Source: an uncultured Bacteroides sp. (GTDB taxonomy: Bacteria > Bacteroidota > Bacteroidia > Bacteroidales > Bacteroidaceae). Taken from it: DNA of 64,000 nt. The position numbers and the translations under genes are program-made. The notes below the pieces were generated by a model, which searched no databases, was not told the origin of the DNA, and worked only from the letters and a program-made list of their open reading frames with translations. Where the stretch lies: the NCBI GenBank assembly GCA_905203765.1, contig CAJKXC010000001.1, forward strand, positions 1 through 64,000. The letters are read 5' to 3'. Shown here piece by piece: positions 1-8,816 of this stretch; the stretch's first letter is position 1; the number at the start of each line of letters is the position of its first letter.

Positions 1-1169
1 GTAGATTAGTATTATTGGCATGTTGCCTGGCACTGCTCAGCAGTTGCGGACAAGGTGACAAAAGCACGGGCACAGCACCCGAATTTGCAGTAATCGAGGT
101 TAAAACTACGACTGCTAACCTGACAAACAGTTACCCTGCCACCATCAAGGGTAAACAAGACGTGGAAATCCGCCCGATGGTAAGCGGTTTCATCACTAAA
201 TTACATGTGGACGAAGGTTCTGTTGTACGCAAAGGACAAGTACTATTCAGCATCGACCCCGTACAGTACCAGGCTGCCGTGAACTCAGCCAAGGCTGCCG
301 TTGAAACAGCCAAAGCTGCTGTAAATACGCAAGAACTCACCGTAAACAACAAACGTGAACTGAACAAAAAGAACATCATCAGCGACTACGACCTGCAAAT
401 GGCCGAAAACCAACTGGCACAGACGAAAGCACAACTGGCACAGGCGGAAGCCCAACTGGTAAATGCCAAGAACAATCTGTCTTACACCAGCGTAACCAGC
501 CCCAGTGATGGTGTAGTAGGCACCGTACCTTACCGTGTAGGTAGCCTGGTAAGCCCTTCCACAGCAACTCCCCTGACCACTGTTGCCGACATTTCACAGA
601 TGTATGCTTACTTCTCCATGACCGAAAGACAACTGCTGTCACAGATTCGTGAGGGCGGTAGCACCAAAGAAATCCTGGAAAAGATGCCCGATGTACAACT
701 GCAACTTATCGACGGTACGATGTACGCTGACAGCGGACGTGTAGAAACCATCAGCGGTGTGATAGACCAGGCAACCGGTTCCGTAACAATGCGTGCCCTC
801 TTCCCCAACAAGCACAATGTGCTGCGCAGCGGAAGCACAGGCAATGTAGTATTCCCCAACCCGATGGAGAATGTTATCATGATACCGCAATCGGCTACTA
901 CGGAAGTACAGGACAAGAAGTTCGTATTCGTACTGCAGGGTGACAACACACTGAAGAATACGGAAATCAAAGTATTCAGCCTGAACGACGGCAAGTACTA
1001 TTACGTAACAAGCGGCCTGAAAGCAGGTGACAAGATTGTCATCGAAGGCGTACAGAACCTGAAAGACGGACAAACCATCAAGCCTATCACTCCTGCCGAG
1101 AAAGAAGCAGAGTATCAGAAGGCTTTGAAAGACCAGAAAGAAGGTAATATCCAGACAGCGTTTAACTAA
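1..1169 (+). CDS. RND efflux periplasmic adaptor (AcrA/MexA-like), 5' end missing
   Basis: Membrane fusion protein linking an inner membrane RND pump to an outer membrane channel. The reading frame is open to the left edge of the window (codons in phase from base 3), so the true start lies outside. The visible N-terminus is a hydrophobic stretch ending in the lipobox LSSC, so the protein is probably a lipoprotein anchored on the periplasmic side. A biotinyl-lipoyl-like half motif (around VSGFITKLHVDEGSVVRKG) precedes a long Ala/Gln-rich coiled-coil hairpin, then the second lipoyl half (SPSDGVVGTVPYRVGSLV) and a beta-barrel domain, which is the family order. The pump gene starts 45 bp downstream and the outer membrane factor follows, giving a complete tripartite operon. 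Substrate cannot be told from sequence. Confidence 0.93.
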   Translation, partial: RLVLLACCLALLSSCGQGDKSTGTAPEFAVIEVKTTTANLTNSYPATIKGKQDVEIRPMVSGFITKLHVDEGSVVRKGQVLFSIDPVQYQAAVNSAKAAVETAKAAVNTQELTVNNKRELNKKNIISDYDLQMAENQLAQTKAQLAQAEAQLVNAKNNLSYTSVTSPSDGVVGTVPYRVGSLVSPSTATPLTTVADISQMYAYFSMTERQLLSQIREGGSTKEILEKMPDVQLQLIDGTMYADSGRVETISGVIDQATGSVTMRALFPNKHNVLRSGSTGNVVFPNPMENVIMIPQSATTEVQDKKFVFVLQGDNTLKNTEIKVFSLNDGKYYYVTSGLKAGDKIVIEGVQNLKDGQTIKPITPAEKEAEYQKALKDQKEGNIQTAFN

Positions 1170-1214
1170 TGATGGACTCTGATCATTAATCGTTGAACAT
1201 TAAACATTGAAAAC

Positions 1215-4200
1215 ATGAAATTAGATAGATTTATTAACCGTCCGGTACTATCAACGGTAATCTCCATCCTGATAGTGATACTGGGTCTTATTGGTTTGGC
1301 AACACTGCCTATCACCCAATATCCGGACATCGCACCTCCTACCGTTTCGGTACGTGCCACCTATACCGGTGCCAACGCCCAAACGGTATTGAACTCCGTC
1401 ATTGCACCGCTGGAAGACCAGATCAATGGTGTGGAGAACATGATGTACATGACCTCCAATGCCTCCAACAACGGTTCCGGTGATATTTCCATTTACTTCA
1501 AGCAGGGCACCGACCCGGATATGGCAGCCGTCAACGTACAGAACCGTGTTTCCATGGCGCAAGGTCTGCTGCCTGCCGAAGTAACCAAAGTCGGTGTAAC
1601 GACACAGAAGAGACAGACTTCCATGTTGATGGTAATGTCCATCTACGATGAAACCGACCAATACAACATCGAGTTCCTGGAGAACTACGCCAATATCAAC
1701 CTTATCCCTGAGGTGAAACGTGTCAACGGTGTGGGTGATGCCATGGTGCTCGGTACGGACTACTCCATGCGTATCTGGCTGAAACCCGATATCATGGCGC
1801 AGTACAAACTGATACCTAACGACGTGGCAGCCGTATTGGCAGAACAGAATATTGAAGCCGCTCCGGGACAGTTCGGTGAACGCGGCAAGCAGTCCTTCCA
1901 GTACACCATCCGCTACAAGGGACGTTTGCAGCAGCCGCAAGAGTTCGAGAACATCGTTGTCAAAGCAATGGAGAACGGCGAAGTGCTCCGTTTGAAAGAC
2001 ATTGCCGACATCGAGTTGGGGCGTCTGACGTATAGCTTCAACAATACCGTAAACGGTCATAAGGCCGTCAGCTGTATCATCTTCCAGATGGCAGGAACCA
2101 ATGCCACGCAGACCATCAGCGACATCGAGAACCTGCTGGACAACTACTCCGAGAAACTGCCTTCGGGCTTGAAGATAAACGTTGCCCAAAGTGCCAACGA
2201 CTTCCTCTTCGCTTCTATCCACGAGGTAGTAAAGACATTGATCGAGGCATTTATCCTGGTATTTATCGTAGTATATATCTTCTTGCAGGATATGCGTTCT
2301 ACGTTGATTCCGGCTATTGCCATACCGGTAGCCTTGATTGCTACGTTCTTCGTGCTGAAACTGATTGGTTTCAGTATCAACTTGCTGACCCTTTCGGCGA
2401 TGGTGCTCGCCATTGCGATTGTGGTCGATGATGCCATAGTCGTCGTCGAGGGCGTCCATGCGAAGCTGGACCAGGGGTATAAGTCTGCCCGTGCCGCTTC
2501 CATCGACGCCATGAGTGAATTGGGCGGCGCTATCGTTTCCATTACGCTGGTCATGATGTCCGTGTTTATCCCGGTAAGTTTCATGGGTGGTACGGCAGGT
2601 ACGTTCTACCGCCAGTTCGGTCTGACAATGGCTATCGCTATCGGCTTCTCGGCATTGAACGCATTGACACTGAGTCCGGCATTGTGTGCCATCTTCCTGA
2701 AGCCTCACGAAGAACACGGTGAGAAGAAATCGACTTTCGTAAGCCGCTTCCATACAGCCTTCAATACCACTTACGACAACTTGTTGCAGAAGTATAAGAA
2801 GCGCGTGCTCTTCTTCATCCAGAAGAAGTGGCTGTCCTTCGGACTGGTAGCAGGTTCCATCGTATTGCTGATGTTCTTCATGAAGATTACCCCGACCGGT
2901 ATGGTGCCTAACGAAGATACAGGTACTATCATGGGTGTAGTAACCCTGCCCCCGGGTACTTCACAGGAACGCGCCCAGGAAGTGCTGCACCGTGTGGACA
3001 GCCTGGTGGCTGCCGAACCTGCCGTCGAATCGCGTACCCTAATCTCCGGCTATAGCTTTATCGGCGGTCAAGGACCCTCCTACGGTTCTATCATCATCAA
3101 GCTGAAGAACTGGGAAGAACGTTCTACGATGCAGAACTCCAACATTGTTTATATCACGCTCTTCATGCGTGCACAGAAGATTATCAAGGAAGCACAGGTA
3201 TTGTTCTTCACTCCGCCTATGATTCCGGGTTACTCTGCATCCAGCGACATCGAGTTGAACATGCAGGATAAGACCGGTGGTGACCTGAACCACTTCTTCG
3301 ACGTGGTAAACAGCTATACCGCCGCCCTGGAAGCACGTCCCGAGATCAACTCCGCCAAGACCAGCTTTAACCCGAACTTCCCGCAGTATATGCTGGACAT
3401 CGACGCGGCCGCTTGTAAGAAGGCAGGCATCAGCCCGAGCGACATCCTCAGCACCATGCAAGGATACTTCGGCGGTCTGTATGCTTCCAACTTCAACAGT
3501 TACGGTAAGATGTACCGCGTAATGATACAAGCCGAACCCGAGGCAACGAAGAACCTCGAATCCCTGTCGAGCATCAAGGTGCGCAACGGCAATGAGATGG
3601 CTCCCATCACCCAGTTCGTTTCCATCAAGAAGGTGTACGGACCGGACATCATCAGCCGTTTCAACCTCTATACCTCTATGAAGGTGATGGTTGCCCCTGC
3701 CACCGGATATACTTCCGGTCAGGCGCTGGCTGCTATCTCTGAGGTTGCCCAGGAGAACCTGCCTACCGGTTTCGCTTACGAACTTGGCGGTATGGCGCGT
3801 GAAGAGTCCGAAACCAGTGGCAGCACTACCGGTTTGATCTTCGTGCTCTGCTTCGTGTTCGTTTACCTGTTGCTGAGTGCACAGTACGAAAGCTACATCC
3901 TGCCGCTTTCCGTATTGCTGTCCATTCCGTTCGGTTTGCTGGGTAGCTTCCTGTTCGTCAACGGTATGAGCGCCATCGGCAACATCTCCTTTATGAAGAT
4001 GATTATGGGCTCCATGTCCAACGACATCTATATGCAGATTGCATTGATCATGTTGATGGGTCTGTTGGCAAAGAATGCCATCCTGATTGTAGAGTTCGCC
4101 CTCGAACGCCGCCGCATGGGTATGAGCATCACATGGGCAGCCGTACTGGGTGCCGCCGCCCGTCTCCGTCCTATCTTGATGACGTCTTTGGCGATGATCG

Positions 4201-4427
4201 TAGGTTTGATTCCGTTGATGCTTGCCACCGGTGCAGGAGCCAATGGTAACCGTACACTGGGTACCTCGGCCATCGGCGGTATGTTAATCGGTATGATATT
4301 GCAGATATTCATAGTACCGGCGCTGTTCGTAGCCTTCCAGTACCTGCAAGAGAAATTCAAACCGATGGAATGGGAAGACGTGGATAACTCCGATGCCGAA
4401 CCGGAAATCGAACAATATACTAAGTAG
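1215..4427 (+). CDS. RND multidrug efflux pump, AcrB/HAE1 family
   Basis: Inner membrane proton/drug antiporter of about 1070 residues, the usual length for the HAE1 family. It starts MKLDRFINRPVLSTVISILI, a first membrane helix typical of these pumps. TM4 carries the paired aspartates of the proton relay (AIAIVVDDAIVVVE, D405 and D406). Two large periplasmic loops and the second six-helix bundle (from about residue 860) are present, so the protein is full length. It sits between the adaptor and the TolC-like gene in one operon. The family exports lipophilic drugs, bile salts or dyes; the actual substrate here is unknown. The ATG at 1215 follows an AT-rich spacer rich in the words AACATT and ATTGAA. 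Confidence 0.96.
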   Translation: MKLDRFINRPVLSTVISILIVILGLIGLATLPITQYPDIAPPTVSVRATYTGANAQTVLNSVIAPLEDQINGVENMMYMTSNASNNGSGDISIYFKQGTDPDMAAVNVQNRVSMAQGLLPAEVTKVGVTTQKRQTSMLMVMSIYDETDQYNIEFLENYANINLIPEVKRVNGVGDAMVLGTDYSMRIWLKPDIMAQYKLIPNDVAAVLAEQNIEAAPGQFGERGKQSFQYTIRYKGRLQQPQEFENIVVKAMENGEVLRLKDIADIELGRLTYSFNNTVNGHKAVSCIIFQMAGTNATQTISDIENLLDNYSEKLPSGLKINVAQSANDFLFASIHEVVKTLIEAFILVFIVVYIFLQDMRSTLIPAIAIPVALIATFFVLKLIGFSINLLTLSAMVLAIAIVVDDAIVVVEGVHAKLDQGYKSARAASIDAMSELGGAIVSITLVMMSVFIPVSFMGGTAGTFYRQFGLTMAIAIGFSALNALTLSPALCAIFLKPHEEHGEKKSTFVSRFHTAFNTTYDNLLQKYKKRVLFFIQKKWLSFGLVAGSIVLLMFFMKITPTGMVPNEDTGTIMGVVTLPPGTSQERAQEVLHRVDSLVAAEPAVESRTLISGYSFIGGQGPSYGSIIIKLKNWEERSTMQNSNIVYITLFMRAQKIIKEAQVLFFTPPMIPGYSASSDIELNMQDKTGGDLNHFFDVVNSYTAALEARPEINSAKTSFNPNFPQYMLDIDAAACKKAGISPSDILSTMQGYFGGLYASNFNSYGKMYRVMIQAEPEATKNLESLSSIKVRNGNEMAPITQFVSIKKVYGPDIISRFNLYTSMKVMVAPATGYTSGQALAAISEVAQENLPTGFAYELGGMAREESETSGSTTGLIFVLCFVFVYLLLSAQYESYILPLSVLLSIPFGLLGSFLFVNGMSAIGNISFMKMIMGSMSNDIYMQIALIMLMGLLAKNAILIVEFALERRRMGMSITWAAVLGAAARLRPILMTSLAMIVGLIPLMLATGAGANGNRTLGTSAIGGMLIGMILQIFIVPALFVAFQYLQEKFKPMEWEDVDNSDAEPEIEQYTK

Positions 4428-4454
4428 TTAGTAGTAAGTATATAGTAGTAAGTA
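4428..4454. repeat. AGTAGTAAGT micro-repeat in the operon spacer
   Basis: The spacer between pump and outer membrane factor holds two copies of AGTAGTAAGTA about 14 bp apart. The same word in reverse orientation, CTACTTACTACTA, also duplicated 14 bp apart, occurs at 49391-49417 after the start of the S46 peptidase gene. Role unknown. Confidence 0.6.
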
Positions 4455-4473
4455 GAAGATACTTGAAAAGAAT

Positions 4474-5862
4474 ATGAAGAAACAAATTATAACTCTGATG
4501 TGTGCAACTGCTTTATTGAGCAGTTGCCACATCTACAAATCATACGACAGACCCGAAGACATCACCACTGCCGGGCTGTATCGTGACACGGCATCCGTAA
4601 ACGATACACTTGTTGCAAGTACCGACAACTTCGGCAACCTGCCTTGGAAGGAAGTGTTCACAGACCCGCAACTGCAAGCACTTATCGAACAGGCGCTCGT
4701 CAGCAACGCCGACCTGCGCAGCGCAGCCCTGAACGTGAAAAAGGCAGAAGCCGCCCTTCTGTCCGCCCGATTGGCTTATGCTCCTATGCTGGCACTGTCT
4801 CCGCAAGGAACCGTCAGCAGTTGGGACAAAGGAAAAGCTACACAGACTTACTCACTGCCCGTAACGGCAAGCTGGCAAATCGACCTCTTCGGCCAGTTGC
4901 TGAACCCGAAGCGCGGCGCACAAGTGTCGTTGAAGCAGACCCAGTTCTACGAACAAGCCGTGCAGACACAAGTCATCGCCAACGTAGCCAATATGTACTA
5001 CACCTTGCTGATGCTCGACCGCCAGTTGCAAATCACCGAAGGTACTGCGGACATCCTGAAGAAGAACCTGGAAACCGTGCAAGCCATGAAGGATGCAGGT
5101 ATCTACGGCACCACTTCCGCTGCCGTAGAGCAAAGCCGCACTGCCTATGCACAAGTCATGACATCCCTGCCCGGCATACGCCAGAGCATCCGCGAAACCG
5201 AGAATGCACTATGCCTGATGCTGAACCAACCGGGACAACACATCGCCCGCAGCGTGCTGGAACAACAGCAACTGCCCACGGAGTTCTCTGCCGGCATCCC
5301 CTTGCAACTGCTGTCCAACCGCCCGGACGTGAAAGCTGCCGAAATGTCGCTGGCTGCAAGCTATTACAACACCAATAGTGCACGCGCCGCCTTCTATCCG
5401 CAGATTACACTGAACGGTTCGGCAGGCTGGACCAACAGTGCCGGTTCCGCCATCGTCAACCCCGGCAAGCTGCTGGCTTCCGCCATCGGTTCGCTGACTC
5501 AGCCTTTATTCTACCGTGGCACCAACATTGCCCGCCTGAAACAAGCCAAAGCGCAAGAAGAGCAGGCAAAGATTCAATTCCAGACCACACTGCTGAAAGC
5601 CGGAAACGAAGTAAGCAATGCCCTGTATCAGTACCAAATGGTAGCCGAAAAAGCCGCTTCCCGCGAAATTCAAGTGAATTCTGCCCGCAAAGCTTCGGAA
5701 GATACAAAAGAATTGTTTAACTTAGGCACGTCTACCTACCTGGAAGTCCTGTCTTCCGAGCAATCTTATCTCAGTGCACAGCTTTCCAAGGTATCAGACA
5801 CATTCGACTGCATGCAAGCCGTAGTAAGCTTGTATCAGGCGCTTGGTGGCGGAAGAGAATAA
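4474..5862 (+). CDS. Outer membrane efflux factor, TolC/NodT-type lipoprotein
   Basis: 462 residues. The N-terminus MKKQIITLMCATALLSSC ends in a lipobox with Cys18 as the probable acylated residue, as in NodT-subfamily channels. Two tandem outer-membrane-efflux repeats follow, each starting with an Asn/Ala-rich helix (LIEQALVSNADLRSAALNVKKAEA near residue 70; LLSNRPDVKAAEMSLAASYY near residue 280). The NRPDV motif is characteristic of this family. It is the third gene of the tripartite pump operon, 46 bp after the pump, and ends 18 bp before the lpxA-type gene. It should form the trimeric exit duct. Confidence 0.94.
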   Translation: MKKQIITLMCATALLSSCHIYKSYDRPEDITTAGLYRDTASVNDTLVASTDNFGNLPWKEVFTDPQLQALIEQALVSNADLRSAALNVKKAEAALLSARLAYAPMLALSPQGTVSSWDKGKATQTYSLPVTASWQIDLFGQLLNPKRGAQVSLKQTQFYEQAVQTQVIANVANMYYTLLMLDRQLQITEGTADILKKNLETVQAMKDAGIYGTTSAAVEQSRTAYAQVMTSLPGIRQSIRETENALCLMLNQPGQHIARSVLEQQQLPTEFSAGIPLQLLSNRPDVKAAEMSLAASYYNTNSARAAFYPQITLNGSAGWTNSAGSAIVNPGKLLASAIGSLTQPLFYRGTNIARLKQAKAQEEQAKIQFQTTLLKAGNEVSNALYQYQMVAEKAASREIQVNSARKASEDTKELFNLGTSTYLEVLSSEQSYLSAQLSKVSDTFDCMQAVVSLYQALGGGRE

Positions 5863-5880
5863 CCTTAATACATAATTATT

Positions 5881-6648
5881 ATGATTAGTCCATTAGCATC
5901 TGTAGATTCTACCGCAAAAATCGGTAAGAATGTTACCATCCAACCTTTCGTTTATATCGAAGGCGGTGTAGAAATCGGTGATGATTGCGTAATCATGTCC
6001 GGTGCAAAGATTCTCAAAGGTACCTGCTTGGGAAAAGCAAACAAAGTGCATCACGGCGCCGTATTAGGCACCGAGCCCCAGGACTTCCATTACGAGGGTG
6101 ATGAGAGCCAGTTGGTTATCGGCGACAATAACGACATCCGCGAGAATGTAGTTATCAGTCGCGCCACGTATGCAGGCGGATGCACCCGCATCGGCAATGA
6201 AAACTACCTGATGGACGGTGTACACCTCTGCCACGACGTGCAGATAGGCAACCATTGTGTGTTGGGCATCAAGACCACCGTAGCCGGCGAATGCCAGATA
6301 GACGACTTCACCATCCTGAGCAGCAACGTCATCCTGCACCAGGCAAGCCACGTCGGAAGCTGGGTACTGATACAAAGCGGATGCCGCATCTCGAAGGATG
6401 TTCCGCCGTATGTCATCATGAACGGTAATCCGGCAGAGTATCACGGAATCAACGCCGCCGTACTTCAGCATAAGCATGAAGTAAGCGAACGCGTATTGAG
6501 ACACATCGTAAATGCCTACCGCCTGGTGTACCAGGGTAACTTCAGCATACACGACGCCTTGCAGAAGATTGAAGACCAGGTGCCGATGAGTGATGAGATA
6601 CACAACATCATCGACTTCATCAGAGCATCCAAAGGCATTGTAAAATAA
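5881..6648 (+). CDS. lpxA: Acyl-ACP--UDP-N-acetylglucosamine O-acyltransferase
   Basis: First enzyme of lipid A synthesis; transfers a hydroxyacyl chain from acyl carrier protein to UDP-GlcNAc in the cytoplasm. At 255 residues it matches the family length (E. coli about 262). The N-terminal two thirds shows hexapeptide repeats of the left-handed beta helix ([IV]G-x4 pattern, for example IGDDCVIMSGAKILKG and IGNHCVLGIKTTVAGEC), and the LpxA-like GTEPQDFHYEGDESQLVIGDNN region (split here: GTEPQDFHYEGD, then LVIGDNN) is present. The C-terminal helical part is also present. In Bacteroides lpxA usually sits after the lpxD-lpxC/fabZ genes; here it follows an efflux operon with only 18 bp between, so it may be a second copy or a relocated one. 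It could act on a related nucleotide sugar. Confidence 0.87.
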   Translation: MISPLASVDSTAKIGKNVTIQPFVYIEGGVEIGDDCVIMSGAKILKGTCLGKANKVHHGAVLGTEPQDFHYEGDESQLVIGDNNDIRENVVISRATYAGGCTRIGNENYLMDGVHLCHDVQIGNHCVLGIKTTVAGECQIDDFTILSSNVILHQASHVGSWVLIQSGCRISKDVPPYVIMNGNPAEYHGINAAVLQHKHEVSERVLRHIVNAYRLVYQGNFSIHDALQKIEDQVPMSDEIHNIIDFIRASKGIVK

Positions 6649-6673
6649 AGGCGGAAGCCTGATCCATACTAAA

Positions 6674-6730
6674 AGAAAGCCTCGTGAACGGTAGATTCGT
6701 CTATCATTCACGGGGCTTTCTCTTTTGTTT
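6674..6730 (+). terminator. Rho-independent terminator after the efflux-lpxA operon
   Basis: 22-bp stem (6674-6695 with 6700-6721; one mismatch, two G-T wobbles) closed by a TTCG tetraloop, followed by a T-rich run CTTTTGTTT. Very strong hairpin on the plus strand, 26 bp after the lpxA stop. Confidence 0.9.
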
Positions 6731-6884
6731 CCTTAGCGGACACGTCCGTCACCACTTGGCGACACGCGTGTTTCCACTTGAGGACACGCCCGTTCCCGCT
6801 TGAGGACACGCGCGTATCCCCTTTAGGAAACGGTCGTTTCTTCCTTAGGATACAGTCGTTCCCGCTTGCAGATACGCTCGTTCC
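6731..6884. repeat. 22-bp tandem array A (seven units, GGAxACG-nn-CGTtTCC core)
   Basis: Seven consecutive units of exactly 22 bp start at 6731, 6753, 6775, 6797, 6819, 6841 and 6863 (7 x 22 = 154 bp). Each has a lead such as CNCTTGAG followed by an imperfect palindrome close to GGACACGNNCGTTCC. Units are diverged (roughly 60-80 percent alike by eye) but the period never slips. It lies between the lpxA terminator and the 3' end of queH, a convergent gap. The same core recurs at 41142-41251. Confidence 0.85.
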
Positions 6885-6936
6885 CTACCCATAGGGAACT
6901 GCAAGGCAATGGTTATTAATAAATTAAAGGCTTATT

Positions 6937-7521
6937 TCATTCGTCTTTTTTACCTATCCTCTGCATACTGAACTCGCAGCCGCAATACTGTTGGTTGTAG
7001 AAGTCGTACTCTTTGAGAAGCTGGTTGCGGCGGTCTTGAAGCCCCCCTTTACGCCAGTTCTGTTCCCAAAAGACCGTGCCGGGATAGAGTGCGGCGGCAC
7101 GGCGTCCGGCTTCATTGATTTGCTCGAGGCTCTTCCAGCGCGAAGAGGCAAGTGTGGTGGTAAATACGGAGAAACCATGTTCGGATGCATAGCGAGCTGT
7201 CTCCGTAAGGCGCAGGGTGAAGCATTTCAGGCACCGCCCGCCCCGTTCCGGTTCATTCTCCAGTCCTTTCATAGTGTGCAACCAGTGTGCATAGTCATAA
7301 TCCGCATCGATGAAATCGAGGTTTTTGGAAGTTACGAAGCGAACAGCCTCGTTCTTCCGTATCTCGTATTCCTCTTGCGGATAGATGTTGGGATTGCAGT
7401 AAAAGATAGTGGGACGGATGCCATTTGCCAGCATACATTCTATGATGGCAGAGGAACAAGGTGCGCAGCACGAATGCAGCAGCACCTTGTCGTCACCGTT
7501 AGGAGTTTGAACTTTCAACAT
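6937..7521 (-). CDS. queH: Epoxyqueuosine reductase QueH
   Basis: Last step of queuosine synthesis: reduces epoxyqueuosine to queuosine in tRNA wobble position 34, the non-cobalamin alternative to QueG (former DUF208). At 194 residues it has all expected cysteines: HSCCAPCS (C18, C19, C22), CLKC (C97, C100) and YCGC (C180, C182); family members use such Cys/Asp residues to hold a 4Fe-4S cluster and a second metal. The start 12 bp after the stop of the DUF5009 gene suggests co-transcription with it. The 3' end faces repeat array A. Confidence 0.93.
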   Translation of the reverse strand: MLKVQTPNGDDKVLLHSCCAPCSSAIIECMLANGIRPTIFYCNPNIYPQEEYEIRKNEAVRFVTSKNLDFIDADYDYAHWLHTMKGLENEPERGGRCLKCFTLRLTETARYASEHGFSVFTTTLASSRWKSLEQINEAGRRAAALYPGTVFWEQNWRKGGLQDRRNQLLKEYDFYNQQYCGCEFSMQRIGKKDE

Positions 7522-7533
7522 TGTATTCAGCGA

Positions 7534-8718
7534 TTATACTTTCAGTTTTATCTTTCCCTTCACCAGCAACCCGGTCAGTCCTACGATGATGAACGAGAAG
7601 ATGAGGGATTTGAGTAAGCCGGGGGCGCCGCTGCCCAGGGCTGCCGGATAATGCAGATGCAACAGTTGCTGGATGGGATACCACAGATATGGCAGCGTAT
7701 AGCAGGTCAGTGTGGCGGTGCCGGCGGGCTTGATAATGTCGAACCAGTTGGCCTTGCCTTTCACGTCCGTCAGCCAATAGAAGCAACCGAACAGGGGGAA
7801 GAACACAGCAAGGCAATAGAACAGCCAGGTGGGAGTGGCCTGTATCTTGGAGATAATCCAGCAGGGATGCGAAACAAGGGCAAGGACCAGCATGCCTGCG
7901 CCGAGGGCAAAGAGCATTCCGATGAACCGCCCCGGCCGCTCACGGTCAGCATAGCGCTGCATCAGCAGGGAAGTAAGTACGCCGGACATACCGAAGGCGT
8001 GCAGCGTCCAGTCGCTCGGGATGAAAGGCAGCAGGATAATCCGCATGCCGTAATCTTCGGGTATCAGATTGGAATGGCTGACTACGGCAAGCAACACGAC
8101 TACAAACCATGCAATGGCATTCTTGCGCAAGTCCTCGCGGGTGAACAGGTAGATACCCGCGCACACGGCATATGTCCAGCCGATAAGTCCGAGGATGCCC
8201 CACCAACCGATGTGGAACGGCTTTCCATTCATATCTTTATAGATGACAAGGGCGGCGAGCAGAAGTACGCCCACTACTTTCATCACGGTGAAAAGGGCCT
8301 TTTTCGTTCCTTCCGCCTTGGGATATACCCCCCAGGTAAGGAAGAAGCCTATTACCATCAGGATGGAGAACCATTGATGCGAAAGCCCGCCTTCGATGCC
8401 GCCGCTATTGAGCGCAAACAGCCCCATAGCTATCAGAGCTACCGTACGCCAAAAGACGTGGGCAATGACTTGCAGGGTAGTATCGCCTTTCTTATACCGG
8501 TTTTGTATGGCAAAGGATACGGACATACCCATGCAGAAGAGGAAAGCAGGGAAAATGGTATCGGAAAAGCCCAGCATATCTTCGTTCGCCTCGGCGTGCA
8601 TCAGCCAGTGCGGAACGTTTTTCAGTCCGGGAATGTCGTTGACAAAGAGCATGAGGAACATGGTAAGCGCGCGGAATACATCGACCGCGGCAACTCGCTG
8701 TGGTGCTAAGTTTTTCAT
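7534..8718 (-). CDS. DUF5009 polytopic membrane protein, HGSNAT-like acyltransferase family
   Basis: About 394 residues with ten or so hydrophobic segments. The start is placed at 8718 (MKNLAPQRVAAVDVFRALTM) because the conserved domain begins there; an upstream in-frame ATG at 8751 would add 11 unlikely residues. The N-terminal motif R-[VI]-A-A-V-D-V-F-R-A-L-T-M resembles the heparan-alpha-glucosaminide N-acetyltransferase / DUF5009 group, membrane proteins thought to move acyl groups across the membrane onto sugars. The acceptor is unknown. It is the promoter-proximal gene of a pair with queH, and its 5' region faces the TPR-HTH regulator. Confidence 0.8.
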   Translation of the reverse strand: MKNLAPQRVAAVDVFRALTMFLMLFVNDIPGLKNVPHWLMHAEANEDMLGFSDTIFPAFLFCMGMSVSFAIQNRYKKGDTTLQVIAHVFWRTVALIAMGLFALNSGGIEGGLSHQWFSILMVIGFFLTWGVYPKAEGTKKALFTVMKVVGVLLLAALVIYKDMNGKPFHIGWWGILGLIGWTYAVCAGIYLFTREDLRKNAIAWFVVVLLAVVSHSNLIPEDYGMRIILLPFIPSDWTLHAFGMSGVLTSLLMQRYADRERPGRFIGMLFALGAGMLVLALVSHPCWIISKIQATPTWLFYCLAVFFPLFGCFYWLTDVKGKANWFDIIKPAGTATLTCYTLPYLWYPIQQLLHLHYPAALGSGAPGLLKSLIFSFIIVGLTGLLVKGKIKLKV

Positions 8719-8800
8719 AATAACTGAGTTGTTTGGGGGTTTATGATGCAAATATAGGAAACTATTTTTTGCGGGACTACAGCTTTGCGGGATTTCTTAC

Positions 8801-8808
8801 TATATTTG
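8801..8808 (+). promoter_or_regulatory. Promoter -7 element for the TPR-HTH regulator
   Basis: TATATTTG matches the Bacteroidales TAnnTTTG element. No TTTG lies at the usual 19-22 bp upstream. The ATG at 8817 is only 8 bp after the box, so the mRNA would have almost no leader. Confidence 0.5.
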
Positions 8809-8816
8809 TCGTCACG

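Noticed and set aside
8733..8816. Upstream extension of the TPR-HTH regulator
   Set aside because: It would precede the signal peptide and span the promoter -7 box.
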